Source of the DNA: Dasypus novemcinctus
Taxonomy: Eukaryota > Chordata > Mammalia > Cingulata > Dasypodidae
Assembly: GCF_030445035.2 (NCBI RefSeq)
Contig: NC_080698.1
Coordinates: 7,488,038-7,552,037 of the forward strand
Direction of reading: 5' to 3'
Length of the DNA: 64,000 bases
The translations under genes and the position numbers were made by a program. The notes under the pieces are model-generated. The model did no database searches, was not told where the DNA came from, and was given only the letters and a program-made list of their open reading frames with translations. Shown one piece after another: positions 23,386 to 34,734 of the stretch. Every line of letters begins with the position of its first letter. Position 1 is the stretch's first letter.

Positions 23386-23550
23386 CATCAGGATTGATCC
23401 CATGGACAAAGGCCAATAAAGGAATATTATGAACAACTACATGCCCACAAAATTTGTTAAATTAGATGAAATGGGCAAATTGCTTGAAAGACACAAAACT
23501 CACACGAGGACTATATCAAATAAAGAAACTGAATCTTAACCCTCAGTTAC

Positions 23551-24001
23551 TGTTTTAGTCAGGGTTCTCTAGGGAAACAGAATCAAAAGGAGTTATCTAT
23601 AAATAGTATGAGATTTAGTAAAGTTCTCTCACACGATTGTAGGGCTGCACAAGTCCAGACTGGCAGGCAGGCTGCAAACCAGGGACTCTGATTTAAGTCC
23701 AGTGAAGATCCTTGATGAGTTTCTGGGAGACATTTGCTGTCCAAAAACAAGCTGGAAAATTCGCTCTGAATGCTGAAATCACTTCCCTCTTAAGGGCATT
23801 CACCTGATTTGATAAAATGTCACTCATTGCTGACTGCAATCTCCCTGGTTGACTAGAGATATAATCAGCCATCTATGCAGTAAACTCATTGCCGACTGAA
23901 GTCCATAAATGTCCTTGTATCACAATTAGCCCATTGCTTGCTTGACCAAACAACTGGGCACAATTACCTGGCTAAGATGACACATTATCCCAACCATCAC
24001 A
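23551..24001 (+). mobile_element. Solo LTR-like element, family X copy 3
   Basis: A 451 bp element from 'tgttttagtcagggttctct' to 'cccaaccatcaca', flanked by near-identical 5 bp repeats (gttac before, attac after). Unit 2 has the empty site near 51805-51815. Homologous to 179-635 and 7167-7645. Confidence 0.8.
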
Positions 24002-24674
24002 ATTACCTTTCAAAAAGGAAATAATCGCCAGGCCCAGATGGCTTCATTGGTGAAATCTACCATATATTTAAGGAAGAAATAATGTTAATTCTACAAAAAC
24101 TCTTTCAGAAAAATTGAAAAGCAGGAATCCTTCCCAAATCATTCTATGAGGCCAGAATTACCTGCTTCCAATAACAGAGTCATTACAAGAGAAGGAAACT
24201 AAAGAACATGGTCCCCCATGAACATATATGCAAAATGCTAAACAAAATTTTAGCAAATCAAATCCAAAAGTATATAATACATATGAACAATGGGGATTTA
24301 CTCCAGGAATACAAGGTTTATTCAATATGTAAAAATCATATAGCTAATGATAAAAGAAAAACCATACAATCATCTTAATAGACACAGAAGAATTCTTTGA
24401 CCAAAGCCAACACAATTAAATTGTCCTATCTTTGGCCAGCAGAAAAGTCTTTGATTGGGTTCACTGGAAACAGAATCTGAGACAAAATTGCATGCAAACT
24501 GTGTTGAAGGGTACTCTTGGGAGATAAGTGTGTAAGAAAGCAAGTGAGGCAGAACTGGGCAATGGGAGAAGCTAAACTACAATGCAGTTGCAACTGAAGT
24601 TTCAGCTGATACAACAAGAAGCCCTTCCAAGAGTTCCCAAACTGAGGCAAGGAGGCTGGGCCTTTGTATTCCAG

Positions 24675-25109
24675 TGTGGTGATTTGGAATGGTGTGTATT
24701 CCAGAAAATCTTGTACTTAAAACTAATCCATTCCTGTGGATGTAAACCTATTGTAAGTAGGACCTTTTGATGATGTTACTTCAGCTAAGATGTGCCCCAG
24801 GATAGGTCTTAATCCTCTTACTCAAGTCCTTTATAAGAGAATGAAATTCAAACAAAGAATGAGAAAGCCATGGAAGCATGAAGCTGAAAGCAATGAAACC
24901 TAGAAAAAGGGGAGATATCACCAGAGGCTCCCATACACCTTGCCATGTGGCAGAGGACTCAGATATTGCTGGTAGCCTGTCTTTGGGAAGAAAGCATCAC
25001 TTTGATATCGACATTTTTCTCAGCCTTGAAGTTGTAAGCTAATAAATTTCCATTGTTAAGCCAACACCTTTCATTCTATCTGCTTTCAGCAGCCTAGCAA
25101 ACTAAAACA
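24675..25109 (+). mobile_element. Solo LTR shared by both units, unit 1 copy
   Basis: A 435 bp LTR-like element, 'tgtggtgatttggaatgg' to 'caaactaaaaca', followed by CCCAG. The unit 2 copy has CCCAG before it, so the target duplication was CCCAG. An 'aataaattt' poly-A-type signal lies at about 25039. Inserted before the duplication. Confidence 0.75.
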
Positions 25110-27046
25110 CCCAGCTTCACCAATCACTTGTATAGGATAACTTCTGTAACGGGGAATAGTCTTGAGCTAATTGGTTGCAACTGAATTCATTTCTTTGTAA
25201 GGCATGCATTTAGAATCAATATTTGCATAGCAGGGGAATAGATGCATTTTCTCTGTAAATGGGGTCTGGGGGAACACGACATGTCCTCTGCAGGAGGTCT
25301 CTTGAAATTGGCTTCTGAATTGTTTACACATGATTCTAGCAGTCTTTGATCACTTCTTTTCTGCCTGGTATGACATGAAATTTCAGACTATTTTATACAT
25401 TTCCTGCCCCAGACCTGGAAATTTTCCAAGCCAGTTTTCCAAGAAGCCCTGGTTTCTTTTGGTGGGAAATGGTATTTCTTTTTTTCTTTCTTTCTTTCTT
25501 TCTGTTTTGGAATATTTTTTTTTCTTTATTCATTTTTTAAATATTACATTAAAAAAATATGAGGTCCCCATATACCCCCATCCCCCTCACCCCACTCCTC
25601 CCCCCATAGCAACATTCTCCTCCATCATCATGAGACATTCATTGCATTTGATGAATACATCTCTGAGCACCGCTGCACCTCATGGTCAATGGTCCACGTC
25701 ATAGCCCACACTATCCCACGTTCCATCCAGTGCACCATGGGAGGACATACAATGTCCGGTAATTGTCCCTGCAGCACCACCCAGGACAGTTCCAAAGGAA
25801 ATGGTATTTCAAGACCACAATCTGGTACTAGGAATGCTCATTGTTACAAGCTCTTTATGACTAGAAGCCCACAGGGATTTTGTTCATATCATTTCCTTTT
25901 TCTCAAAAGCCCAGTAATTTTAGAATTCATTGTCTGCCACTCAACTTCCTCCTCTTCCTATGTTATCTATTTCTTTCAGAGGGTGGTTCCAACACCATCA
26001 CCCAATGCCCTTACTGAAGGGACATCGTAATGACCACCTCTTCCCTCCTATATGCAATCCATATTTTATTTGTGGCTCAAGTCCATCACCTGATAGATAA
26101 AAGATATCCCACAAATCTTTTTGAAAAAAAAAAAGTTAACATTTACTTAGCTCTGTTGCTGTGTTCTTGAGGAAGCAATGCCTCAAGGAAGCAATGGCTT
26201 CTCTGGTAACCAGAGGCTCTTTGTCAATAACTGTCCTGCTTAAATGGAATTTCTGTTTCCCCAGAACAAGAAACACATCCTAATATCGTTCAGACCAAAA
26301 GGCATTCTATCTGGGACCATAAACTTCCCAGAGTTTGGGACTATTCCTACGGCAGGGGCTATGAGACTTGGCCACCCACTTGCTCTTTCCCTCTTCACCA
26401 AGGGACCTGGAAAGGAAAAGAGGGACAAAGCAATGAGGTGAGAGATGCGGGAGAGGAAGGATAAGGTGAGAGAGGAGAGGTCAGTATTCATTTATCCATT
26501 CATTCACTCATGTCACAAATATTTCTTGAACTTCTCCTCTTTCCCAAGCCTGAAGCTAGAGAATGGAAGATAGAGGATAAGACAGTCCTCCAGTCTTGAA
26601 GGACAAAATGTCAAGGAGTTGAAACCTGAGAAAGGAGCAGGTACACTCAGAGTCAGGGGAGCCTGGACAAAAGCATGTTTCACAGCCCCAGGTAGTGGAC
26701 AGTAGAGGGTCTTGCAAGGAGGGAGCTTGTGCTGGGCCTTCACAGATGAGAAAGAAGAGAGGAAATGAGGAGTCATAATGGCATTACCAGCAGAGGGAAC
26801 AACCCGGAAAAGAGTAAGGTAGCTTGTTCTGAACGAACTGCCTAGCTAGGTATTCCTATAGAAAGACTGCAACCTAGGGCTTACAGGTATGACTGTACTA
26901 ACTGGAGTTTGAGAAAACTGAGCATACCAGCTCCAATTCCCTTGGGCAGCAGGTGACACTATCAGACTGCCCACTGTGGCCCACTGATATCTGGGAGCGC
27001 TAACACTGGCCAAGGAATAGTGGATGAGCAGGATATACAAGCTAGA
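25110..27046. other. Duplicated intergenic DNA
   Basis: Colinear with 52890-54235. Frames on either strand (for example 26513-26776 and 26846-27127) are not kept in phase in unit 2 and show no domain. An L1 tail insertion at 25479-25796 is the only clear element. Confidence 0.55.
25479..25796 (-). mobile_element. LINE-1 3'-end insertion
   Basis: 318 bp with poly-T and (CTTT)n at the left and 'tttaatgtaatatttaaaaa'-like L1 tail sequence (minus strand). Flanked by a perfect 14 bp repeat 'ggaaatggtatttc' at 25465-25478 and 25797-25810. The unit 2 site at about 53230-53246 is empty. Confidence 0.88.
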
Positions 27047-28835
27047 GCTCCTTTCCCCCACTGCCAAGATATTAAGCTGGGGTAAAATCCCAGGCTCACT
27101 AGAGCCAACTGAGAGTGAAACAGACATCTTCCTCCCTGTCAGCTGTTTCAGGGGAAAGGGGAAGGGAAGTTGGGTGCTTTTCTTCAGTGAATTTGGCCAG
27201 AGCCTGCTTTGAATCTCTGCTCTGAAGATTCAACATAGAACTCAGGAAAACGGAGACTAAAACACGTCCTTGGAAAGGTATGCTGACTAACACCATCTGC
27301 TGGCCAGTCTGCAAATTGCATGGGCAAAAACTGTTGGTGCTCTCTGTATCCAACCCATGGGAAGAAAATCTGCCCCTGACTAGAGTCCTTGGCCCAATTT
27401 TGAAAACTTAAGCTGGGCAACATTAAAGACTGAAAATAATATGAACCAAATATCAAAGAAAAGTAGTGAGAAAAAAAAACAATAGGTGAGAGAGAGAAAT
27501 TAGCTATCAAAGTAAATTCACCAACATATTCTGATACCTAGACATCAGCAAAAAATTACAAGCCATACTAGGAAACAGGAAGATATAGCTCAGCCAAAAG
27601 TACAAACCAAATACCCTGAAGAGATACAGGATTTAATACAATTAATCAGTGATAATCATATAACTTCTAAATCACTTCAAAGAATTTAAAGAAAATATGA
27701 CTAAAGAAAGGATATTAAGAAGACACTGTGAGAATACAGAACAATTTCAAAGCCTGTAAAGAAAAGTAGCAGACCTTATGGGAATGAAAGACACAAAGGA
27801 TGAGATTAAAAATACATTAGAGGCACATAAGAGCAGATTTGGATTGCTTAAAGATAGAATTAGTGATTTTGAAGACAGAACATCTGAACTTGAAAAGACA
27901 GGAGAATAGAAAGAGAAGAGAATGGGAAAAATGGAACAGAGTCTCAGGGAATTGAATGGCAATGCAAAAATATACAAACATTCACATTTTGGTGTCCCAG
28001 AAGGAGATGAGAATAGAAAAGAAGCAGAAAGAATATTTGAGGAAATAATGACCAAAAGCTTCCCAACCCTTGTGAAGGGCATAAATATCAATATTGAAGA
28101 AGGACAACGCACTGCAAACAGAATGAATCTGAATAGACCTACCCTGAGACACTCACTATTCAGAATGACAAATATCAGAAATAAAGAGGGGATTCTGAAA
28201 GCAGCAAGAGAAAAGCAAAAAATCTCATACAAAGGAAATAAGATTAAGTGCTGACCTCTCATGAGAAACCATGGAGGAGAACAGAAAGTAGTATGATGTA
28301 TTTAAAGTACAGAAAAAGAAAAACTGCCAACCAAGAATTCTCTATGCAGCAAAACTATCCTTCAAAAATGAGGGTGAGTTCAAAGTCTTCACAAACAAAA
28401 GCTGATAGAATATGTTACCAAAAGACCAGATGTGCAAGAGATACTAAATGGGGAGCTGCAGCCTTTAAGGAAAAAACAAGGACGAGAGATTTGGAGAAGA
28501 GTTTAGAAATGAAGATTATTAGGAAGGGTAAATTAAAGGATAAGACAGACAATAGAATGACATAACAACAGAGAGCCAAAGACAAAATGGATGAAATAAG
28601 TAATGCCTTTACAGTAATAATACTGAATGTTAATGGATTGAACTCCCCAATCAAAAGACAGAGACTGATAGAATGGATAAAAAAATATGAGCCATCTATG
28701 TTGTCTACAAGAGACCCACCTCAGATGTAAGGACACAATCAGGTTAAAAGTGAAAGATTGGAACAAGGTATTCCATGCAAATAGTAACCAAAAAAGAGCT
28801 GAGGTAGACCAGATAAATGTAAAATAACGTTAGAG
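27047..28835 (+). mobile_element. LINE-1 / HAL1-type element, ORF1 and start of ORF2
   Basis: L1 5' region, ORF1-like sequence (about 27740-28560; open pieces 27922-28254 and 28248-28565 with coiled-coil-like Glu/Lys-rich composition) and the first part of an ORF2 endonuclease (about 28570-28800). 'aactgccaaccaagaattct' near 28322 is typical of L1/HAL1 ORF1. Unit 2 lacks it (site about 54235-54245), so it inserted after the duplication or was deleted there. Confidence 0.7.
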
Positions 28836-29741
28836 TATATGAACAATAATTACTCAGTGCAACTGGCAAATTGTTCCTGTGATGAGTATTCTGTAATTTT
28901 TTTCATACAAAATGAACACTTGCTTTTAATTGAGGAAGGCTGGAGAAGAGATATATTTCTGGATACTCCATTGCTCTTTAGCTCTTTCTTATTCATACTG
29001 TTTAATTAAAATAATCTATATGGATCAATATCGGTTTAGCATGACTACACTTGAACAAGATTTTGAGTTTTTCTGCCTCATAAAATGGCAGTTGGCAAAT
29101 AGCTATCTGCTGTAATTCACTCCAATAAGATGTGTAGAATTCCCCAATAGGAATTGGATTATCTAGAAAAAATTATGTCCTAAAAAGAAATAACAAAAAC
29201 AATAATTTCATTCTGAGAGATTATTATGTCCAATAGTAAGAGCTATAACATAAAAATTAGAATGTTGTAATAAATTACTATTATATTTGAATTATCTACG
29301 TTTATAAATGTTTGTTGTTATGCTATCCATTTTTTATAATTGATTATATTAAGTATAACCTGGCCTTGCAATCTCTTTTAAAATTTGTCATTCTTTCCAT
29401 CTGATTTTCTACTTATTTTACAATAAAGGACTTAAAAAAACAAACACATGCTAGGAGGTGCAAGTGTGCCATGCCTCAGTCCCTATCCCTCTTGCTCCTG
29501 TGCTGCAGAGGTTGTTACATTCAACTGAAATAATACCAGCTATAGACATGCTAATAAGCCCAGGCAGCTGGACCTAAGGTCTTCACCTAGATTTATATTA
29601 GGGTAGGCAGGTCCTCATCTCTTGCTCTCCTAAAGTATAATGGGGACCATGAATACCTTCCATAGCAAAATGGGAAATGAGTTCTCTTGAGAACATGTGA
29701 TATGTGAGCAGAGATTCAGAACACACAGATATTCTCAACTA
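28836..29741. other. AT-rich DNA downstream of protease A
   Basis: From about 29430 it is colinear with unit 2 (54425 on). Before that it is AT-rich with no counterpart visible in unit 2 and no element I recognise. No gene seen. Confidence 0.5.
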
Positions 29742-29747
29742 TTTAAT
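29742..29747 (-). terminator. Polyadenylation signal ATTAAA, protease A
   Basis: On the minus strand, 518 bases after the stop codon of protease A. The common variant signal ATTAAA is present where copy B has AATAAA. Inferred end of transcript. Confidence 0.5.
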
Positions 29748-30264
29748 CAGCTGACATCTTGAATCTCGACACTCCATAAGGCCTCAACACAAAGGGAGTC
29801 TGGGTTCCAGGACTGGGCCGCCCCACGTGGGCCTGCGGGGCAGAGGCTGTCCTTTCACAGATGGATCCACACTGGGGTGCCAGGGAGCTTCCCAGCTCCA
29901 GAGAGCCGAGGCAAGAGGGAAACGCCCGGCCTCGTACCCCACAGGGAGGTGGCGACGCCTGCTTCACTCTCTTTGCTGGTGATGTTCTCCAAAATTCCCA
30001 TGAATCATCAGCTCCACCTGGCAAGCCAGGGCCCTCTGGCTGGGATCTTTCACAGCCAGGGTCTGAGTGTGCCTCAGGCAGGTGACAGGTGCCCTAGGCC
30101 GGGGTACTTCCCAGCCCTGGCCTCGCTGCCACGCTCTGTCGTGTGGATCTCCACAAGGTCAATAGATCCAGCCGGGATGTGAGGAAGTGCAGACAGGAAG
30201 CCCGGCAGGTGGAAGCAGAGGCTTGGTGCGAGAACCAGAGACTGGAGGGGAGTGCGCTGGGCCA

Positions 30265-33200
30265 TCACGGGGTCACCAAGGTGCCCAGGGGCAGCACCAG
30301 TGACAGGCCGAAGGTGAGCAAAGCCACTGGGTCCAGGGAGGAAGCCTGACTCAAGAGAGTAATGAGCCAGTCCCTGAAGTACCTAACATCTGAATAAACT
30401 GCAGGAAATCCTTTCTGACCGCAGGCAATGCCCCAGCTCACAATGCCCACCTGGATCCAGGTGTTGTTATATTCACAGACCAGGGGGCCCCCAGAATCTC
30501 CCTGGAGAAAGAGAAGGAAACAACAGCAGGCGTGAAGACACCCACGTCAGAGCAGGCTGCTTGCACGCAGGGTGCTGCGAGAAAGGCACGCATGGGGCTT
30601 CCCCGGCACCACAGGCACCCAAAGGCCCCCTCAGGCCTCCGCTTCTGGGTATGACCCGGGAATGGAGAGGTCCAAGGGGATGGTCGCTGTCTCCTTAAAC
30701 ACCACTCCTTCCCCGCACGCAGGGCCCTGGGCGAGGGGGCAGAAGGGCAGGTGGCCTCAGGCCAGGTGGGCCAGCTGGCTCCATTTTGAAATTCTCTCAG
30801 GGCCCCTGCTCCTCCACTGCCCCTGAGCCCTTCCCACCACCCTCCTGGAGCCTCCCATGGCACAGCAGGAACGGGGCATCGCAGGAGGCATATAATTGGG
30901 ATATCACCCTGCACAGGGGTCCCCACATCCTTTTCACCCTGGCAGCGCCCCCAGGAGCGAGGACTGCTCCCTTTTGAAGGAGCAGGGAGGCCAGCTGGAG
31001 AGCCGCGGGCCCCTCCCACACTTTAACTCATCCGGAGCGCTGGGGGGTGGGCTGGAAACGCGGGCCTGGTCTCCTGCGAAGGAGGAGACCTTTAGGGGAG
31101 AGTGAAATGCAGGAAGGCAGCGGCGCCAACTGACCTTGCAGGGGGTTTCGCCCCCGTGGTACTGGCCACAGATCATCCCTTCCTGCACCAGGTTTATAGG
31201 TAGTTTTAACTTTTTCTGGATCATCTCATTACATTTCTCAATATGAATAATGAGTTGTTTCACCTCTTGAAGCTCAGATGCTACTGGACCTTTATGTAAA
31301 AAAAGAGAAAAGGTGGGAGCGAGTGCACCTGTGTAAGTGGGACAAGACAGCGAGCCCGCACCCACTCTGGGGCTCCACACAGGGTTTCACAGACACCCCT
31401 AGAGGAAGGCAGGGCTGTGGGCACGGTCCCCGTTTGAGACAGGAGGAAATGGAACCCAGGTTGACGTGGTGGGAGGAAGTAAGAGGCAAAACCCACAGGA
31501 GAAGGCAGGACAGAGCACAGGAGGGAGAGCAAGGCCTTAGCAGCCTGGGAAATGAGCACCAGGCGCCTGTCACCCTGAGTAGCAGTGATGACAGCGACCC
31601 GGTGACCTGAGCCTCAGTGAAGCATCTCCACCTTCCTGGGCAGGTCAGAGCCTCCAGGCAGGTCGTTCCCAAAGGTCCCGAATCAGCCTCTCTCCAGGGC
31701 AGGGGCCCTCCAGCCCCACCAGCAGGGGTGCTGTGGCTCTGCCTCAAACCAGGGTCAGGACGCTCCCGCCCCACCAAGGCGGGCACTGCCGTGAGGGCAG
31801 CTCTGGCTGGCAGACAGCTCATCCCCCCTGAGCTGAAATCTGCCTTGGAGGCCACCCCACCAAGCCTCCAGCCCTGACCTGCCAACAGAAACTCAGTGGT
31901 TCAATTACTTCCGGAGCACCCACTCCCCCTCCCTCCTCTGCCCGCCACCCTCCCTGCCCCCCCCTTCAGGCTTCAGGCCCACCCAGGGCACTGGGCGGCC
32001 TCCCCTCGCCCCGAGGTTGCCTCCTGCCCACAGTCTCACCTTTGTCTACCAGGCGGCCCCATCCTGTCACCCAGCACTCTGTCCCGCTTGCCACCTGGAA
32101 GGACTTTTCCGGGAGGCACACAGGCTGGATGTGCGGGGAGTAGGTCACAGGGAACTCGAGGAGAACGAGAGCAATGTCTTCTCTCAAATTTTTAACATTA
32201 AAGTACTGGTGGGAAACGATGTCTAGAGCCGGGACCGCGACCGCCGTACTAGCTTTATGACGCACGTGTGTGTCTCCCAGCTTCACCGTGTAGTCCAGGT
32301 GGCTGCAGGGGGACATGTGGGCCTCAGCATCCCTGGAGACTCTGCCCTGCCCTGCACACCTTCCAGGGGCTTCCCAGCCTGGCCCGTGCTCCAGGGCAGC
32401 CAGCAGCCCCCTCCCTCCCTGCAAGCCCCCTCCTCCCCCCACACCCCTGACCACTCCGCACAGCGGTCCTCAAAGGGTGTCCCTGAGCCGCCTCATCACC
32501 ACACCTGGGAACTAGTTAGCAGTCAAGTTCTTTGGTCTCACCCCAGACTGAAAAAAAAATTATGGGACTAGAGAGCAGATGTATGTAGCTCAAGTGGGTA
32601 AGCTGCTGTTTCCCAGGTTTATGAGGTCTCAGGTTTAAACCCCCATACAATCAAATAACAAAAAAACAAAATTATAGGTCTATGAACCCCTTTTTCAGAC
32701 GAGAAAGAGGAAGCTCAGAGACAGGGACAGATCACATGGCCTGAGGTTCTGAACACCAAAGTTACTCACCCAAATATGCAGTGGGCCGCGGTCATCACCC
32801 ACTGAGGACCAATCAGGGTTCCTCCACATACGTGTGAATTATCCACCTGCAGGCTCACCTGCCAGGGCCACCTCTTCGCTGCCGCTGGTTTTCCACCAAT
32901 TATTCTACTCCGATGGCCACAATCTTGAACGGCTCATGAAGAGAGGGGACAGGAGGTAAAGCTGCTGCCCATCCCCCCCCACCACCAAGGGCTGGGCTCC
33001 GGCAAACCCTCCAGGACAGGGTCTGACCCTCAAGCTCAAGCTCCCCAGGAGGGCTGTGCCCCTCTGACCCCCCAGGCCTGTGCAGACCTGGAACCAGGAG
33101 CAGGACCTGAGGGGGTGACCCTCCTGGGGGCGGGGTGCTGCCTGAGCCTGGGACCTCCCCAGGCTGAATGCTGAGGCCCCCGGCGTCCTAGAGGCCCTGC

Positions 33201-33488
33201 TGGCGATGGGAGCTGGCGCGAGGGGGTCCCGGCATCGTGGGCCCCGGGGGTGACGGGCCCTGGGTAGGGCAGACCCCTGGAGTCCCCCTGGAGGCCGCAG
33301 TTCCCACCTGCTGGCGCAGAGAGCCCCGTGGGGAAGGGCGCTGAGCCGCCCGCCCTCCTCTCGGGGGGCCACGCGCGGCCACGGCCTCTGCCCACGGCGG
33401 GCGCCTGGCCGAGCCGGGGCTGCAGGAGCAGCAGCCAGAGCAGGAGGCGCGGGGCGCCGCCGCCCAGGAGGACGCCCGGGGACGCCAT
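30265..33488 (-). CDS. PRSS44-like: Serine protease A, PRSS42/43/44-like, five exons
   Basis: A secreted or membrane-bound S1 serine protease of the testis PRSS42/43/44 type. Exons on the minus strand: 33488-33308, 32923-32770, 32302-32040, 31289-31135, 30501-30265 (stop included); all introns GT-AG, phases 1-2-1-0, 990 nt, 329 residues, no stops or frameshifts. The ATG lies in a strong context (GCCATGG) and opens a signal peptide with an LLLWLLLL core. A short Arg/Pro-rich pro-region leads to activation site SR|IIGG. Catalytic His is in TAAHC (exon 2), Asp in REDIAL (exon 3), Ser in GDSGG (exon 5). Ten cysteines fit the usual pairs, including the chain-linking Cys in DCGHR. Trypsin position 189 is Thr, 190 Pro, 192 Lys. 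An NNT glycosylation site lies in exon 5. The last ~25 residues are hydrophobic, suggesting a GPI or membrane anchor. Family assignment is from memory of rodent Prss44; PRSS42 or PRSS43 orthology is possible. Confidence 0.88.
32575..32680 (+). mobile_element. Short SINE in intron 2 of protease A
   Basis: tRNA-derived head 'gcagatgtatgtagctcaag', B box-like 'ctcaggtttaaaccccc' and an A-rich tail. Shared with copy B (58497-58610), so it predates the duplication. Confidence 0.6.
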
Positions 33489-33900
33489 GGCCCGCTCCTC
33501 TCGCGGGCGCCCCCTCGCGGCGGCTGCGCCCCTGCCCGCGCTTCTGGCGGGCACCCGGGAGGGGGCGCAACTCTAAAGGGACCCCCGCCCGGACCCTCTC
33601 TTTGCGTTGCTTTAAGTCTCTGAGTTTGTGTAATTTTTGTCCAGCAGCAGTAGAAAACCCAGAGGGAGGCGGAGGGGTGTCCGTGGCCCCCTCTAGGGCT
33701 TCCTGGGCACTTCCAGGGTCCTGGTTCAGCCCGACCCCTCCCAGAACCTGGCCATCTGGGACATTTGTCATGAGGATTGTCACCCCCTCGGTGCTGCCCG
33801 CTCAGCAGCTTCACCGTTAGGGTACAGCGGGGCGTCGATTCCATCTCCTGCTAAGGCTGCTGCTTAGCAACCCCTGCTTACTACCACTTCTATTTAGAGA
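33489..33900 (-). promoter_or_regulatory. CpG-rich 5' region of protease A
   Basis: Directly upstream of the start codon. GC-rich, no TATA seen, with a GC-box-like 'GGGCGGGGG' about 100 bases up. A CTCF-like core CCGCGAGGGGGCGCC (minus strand) lies at 33506-33520. Nearly identical to the region upstream of protease B. Promoter activity is inferred from position and composition. Confidence 0.4.
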
Positions 33901-34734
33901 CTGAATCAGACATTTTGACATTGGAGCATGCAAAGTTATGGAATTCTCAGCCAATTTATAGTGCGGGCTGTGGTCCAAGAGGACTACCTTGGCAAAGCAG
34001 GATTTCCCTTCATCCTTGCTTGCAGAGTGGACAAGTACAGATTGAATTCCTCTCGCTCTGTCAGAGTTTGCCAAGTACTACAAGGAGGAGCCAGCAGTCA
34101 GCGATTATTCTAAATTGTCCTTACTATTTCTGTTAATAAAATGGCTTTGGCCAGCACATGGGCAACCTTTCAAAGTACAACAGCTAACATGACCAAAGGT
34201 GTTGATAGCAATGAGTCATCAGCTTTCCAGCTTGCAACCTCTGAGCCTTTAAAATATGCCTCCCAACTGCCTCACCTGAACCAGTTCTCCACATTTAGAT
34301 TTTTTCACATGGATCTCCTCTCTTCTGGGTACCATATTCTATATCAGGATTAGTGGTTTTGGATGCAAGTGGTAGAAAACCCAAAATAACAATGGCTAAA
34401 CAAGATAAAATAAGTTCAGAGGCAGACACTTCATGACTGGTAGGACAGTTTTACAGATTTGTCAAGCACTCAGATTCTACTTCCTGTCTAGCTCTTTGCC
34501 GCCCTCATCATTTGGTGTGAGCATGGTGACTTAAGCTCCAGCCATCATTTCCACCTTTCAGCCAGGAAAAAATGAAAGAGGATAAGAAGGTTGAGCCCTT
34601 TCCAGAAGTTACACAACTTTTCTCATTGGCTTAATCTTAGACACATGAACATATCCACATAAATGGATGCAAGGAAGGGTTAAAGATGAAGTTTCCAGGT
34701 AACAATGTGGCTGACTGAAAACCAGGGGCTCTAA
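33901..34734. other. Duplicated DNA upstream of protease A
   Basis: Colinear with 59850-60700 but more diverged than the gene region. Short frames in this stretch are not conserved. No gene seen. Confidence 0.5.

Larger units (their letters stand above)
21530..24420 (+). mobile_element. Decayed LINE-1 ORF2, unit 1 copy
   Basis: L1 ORF2 remnants colinear with about 48285-52200 in unit 2. Endonuclease-start type sequence lies near 22160-22290 and RT-type sequence at about 23420-24410 ('ccagatggcttcattggtga' near 24034). No long frame. Interrupted here by a truncated SINE (23245-23385) and a solo LTR (23551-24001) that are absent from unit 2. Confidence 0.7.

Noticed and set aside
27922..28565. 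Two overlapping frames (110 and 105 codons) as a cellular gene
   Set aside because: Both read as L1/HAL1 ORF1 pieces broken by a frameshift.
30438..31019. 193-codon minus-strand frame, with a counterpart at 55422-55937
   Set aside because: It covers intron 4 and part of exon 5 in a frame other than the protease frame. Conservation is due to near-identical intron DNA.
31292..31885. 197-codon minus-strand frame in intron 3
   Set aside because: No domain, low complexity, and not kept in full in copy B. It ends where exon 4 begins in another frame.
32905..33783. Open frame of 292 codons on the minus strand, with a similar 287-codon frame at 58865-59728
   Set aside because: It runs through promoter, exon 1 and intron 1 of the proteases in the wrong frame. 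The Arg/Pro/Ala-rich text comes from GC-rich DNA, and the phase-correct exon 1 lies in another frame with a clear signal peptide.
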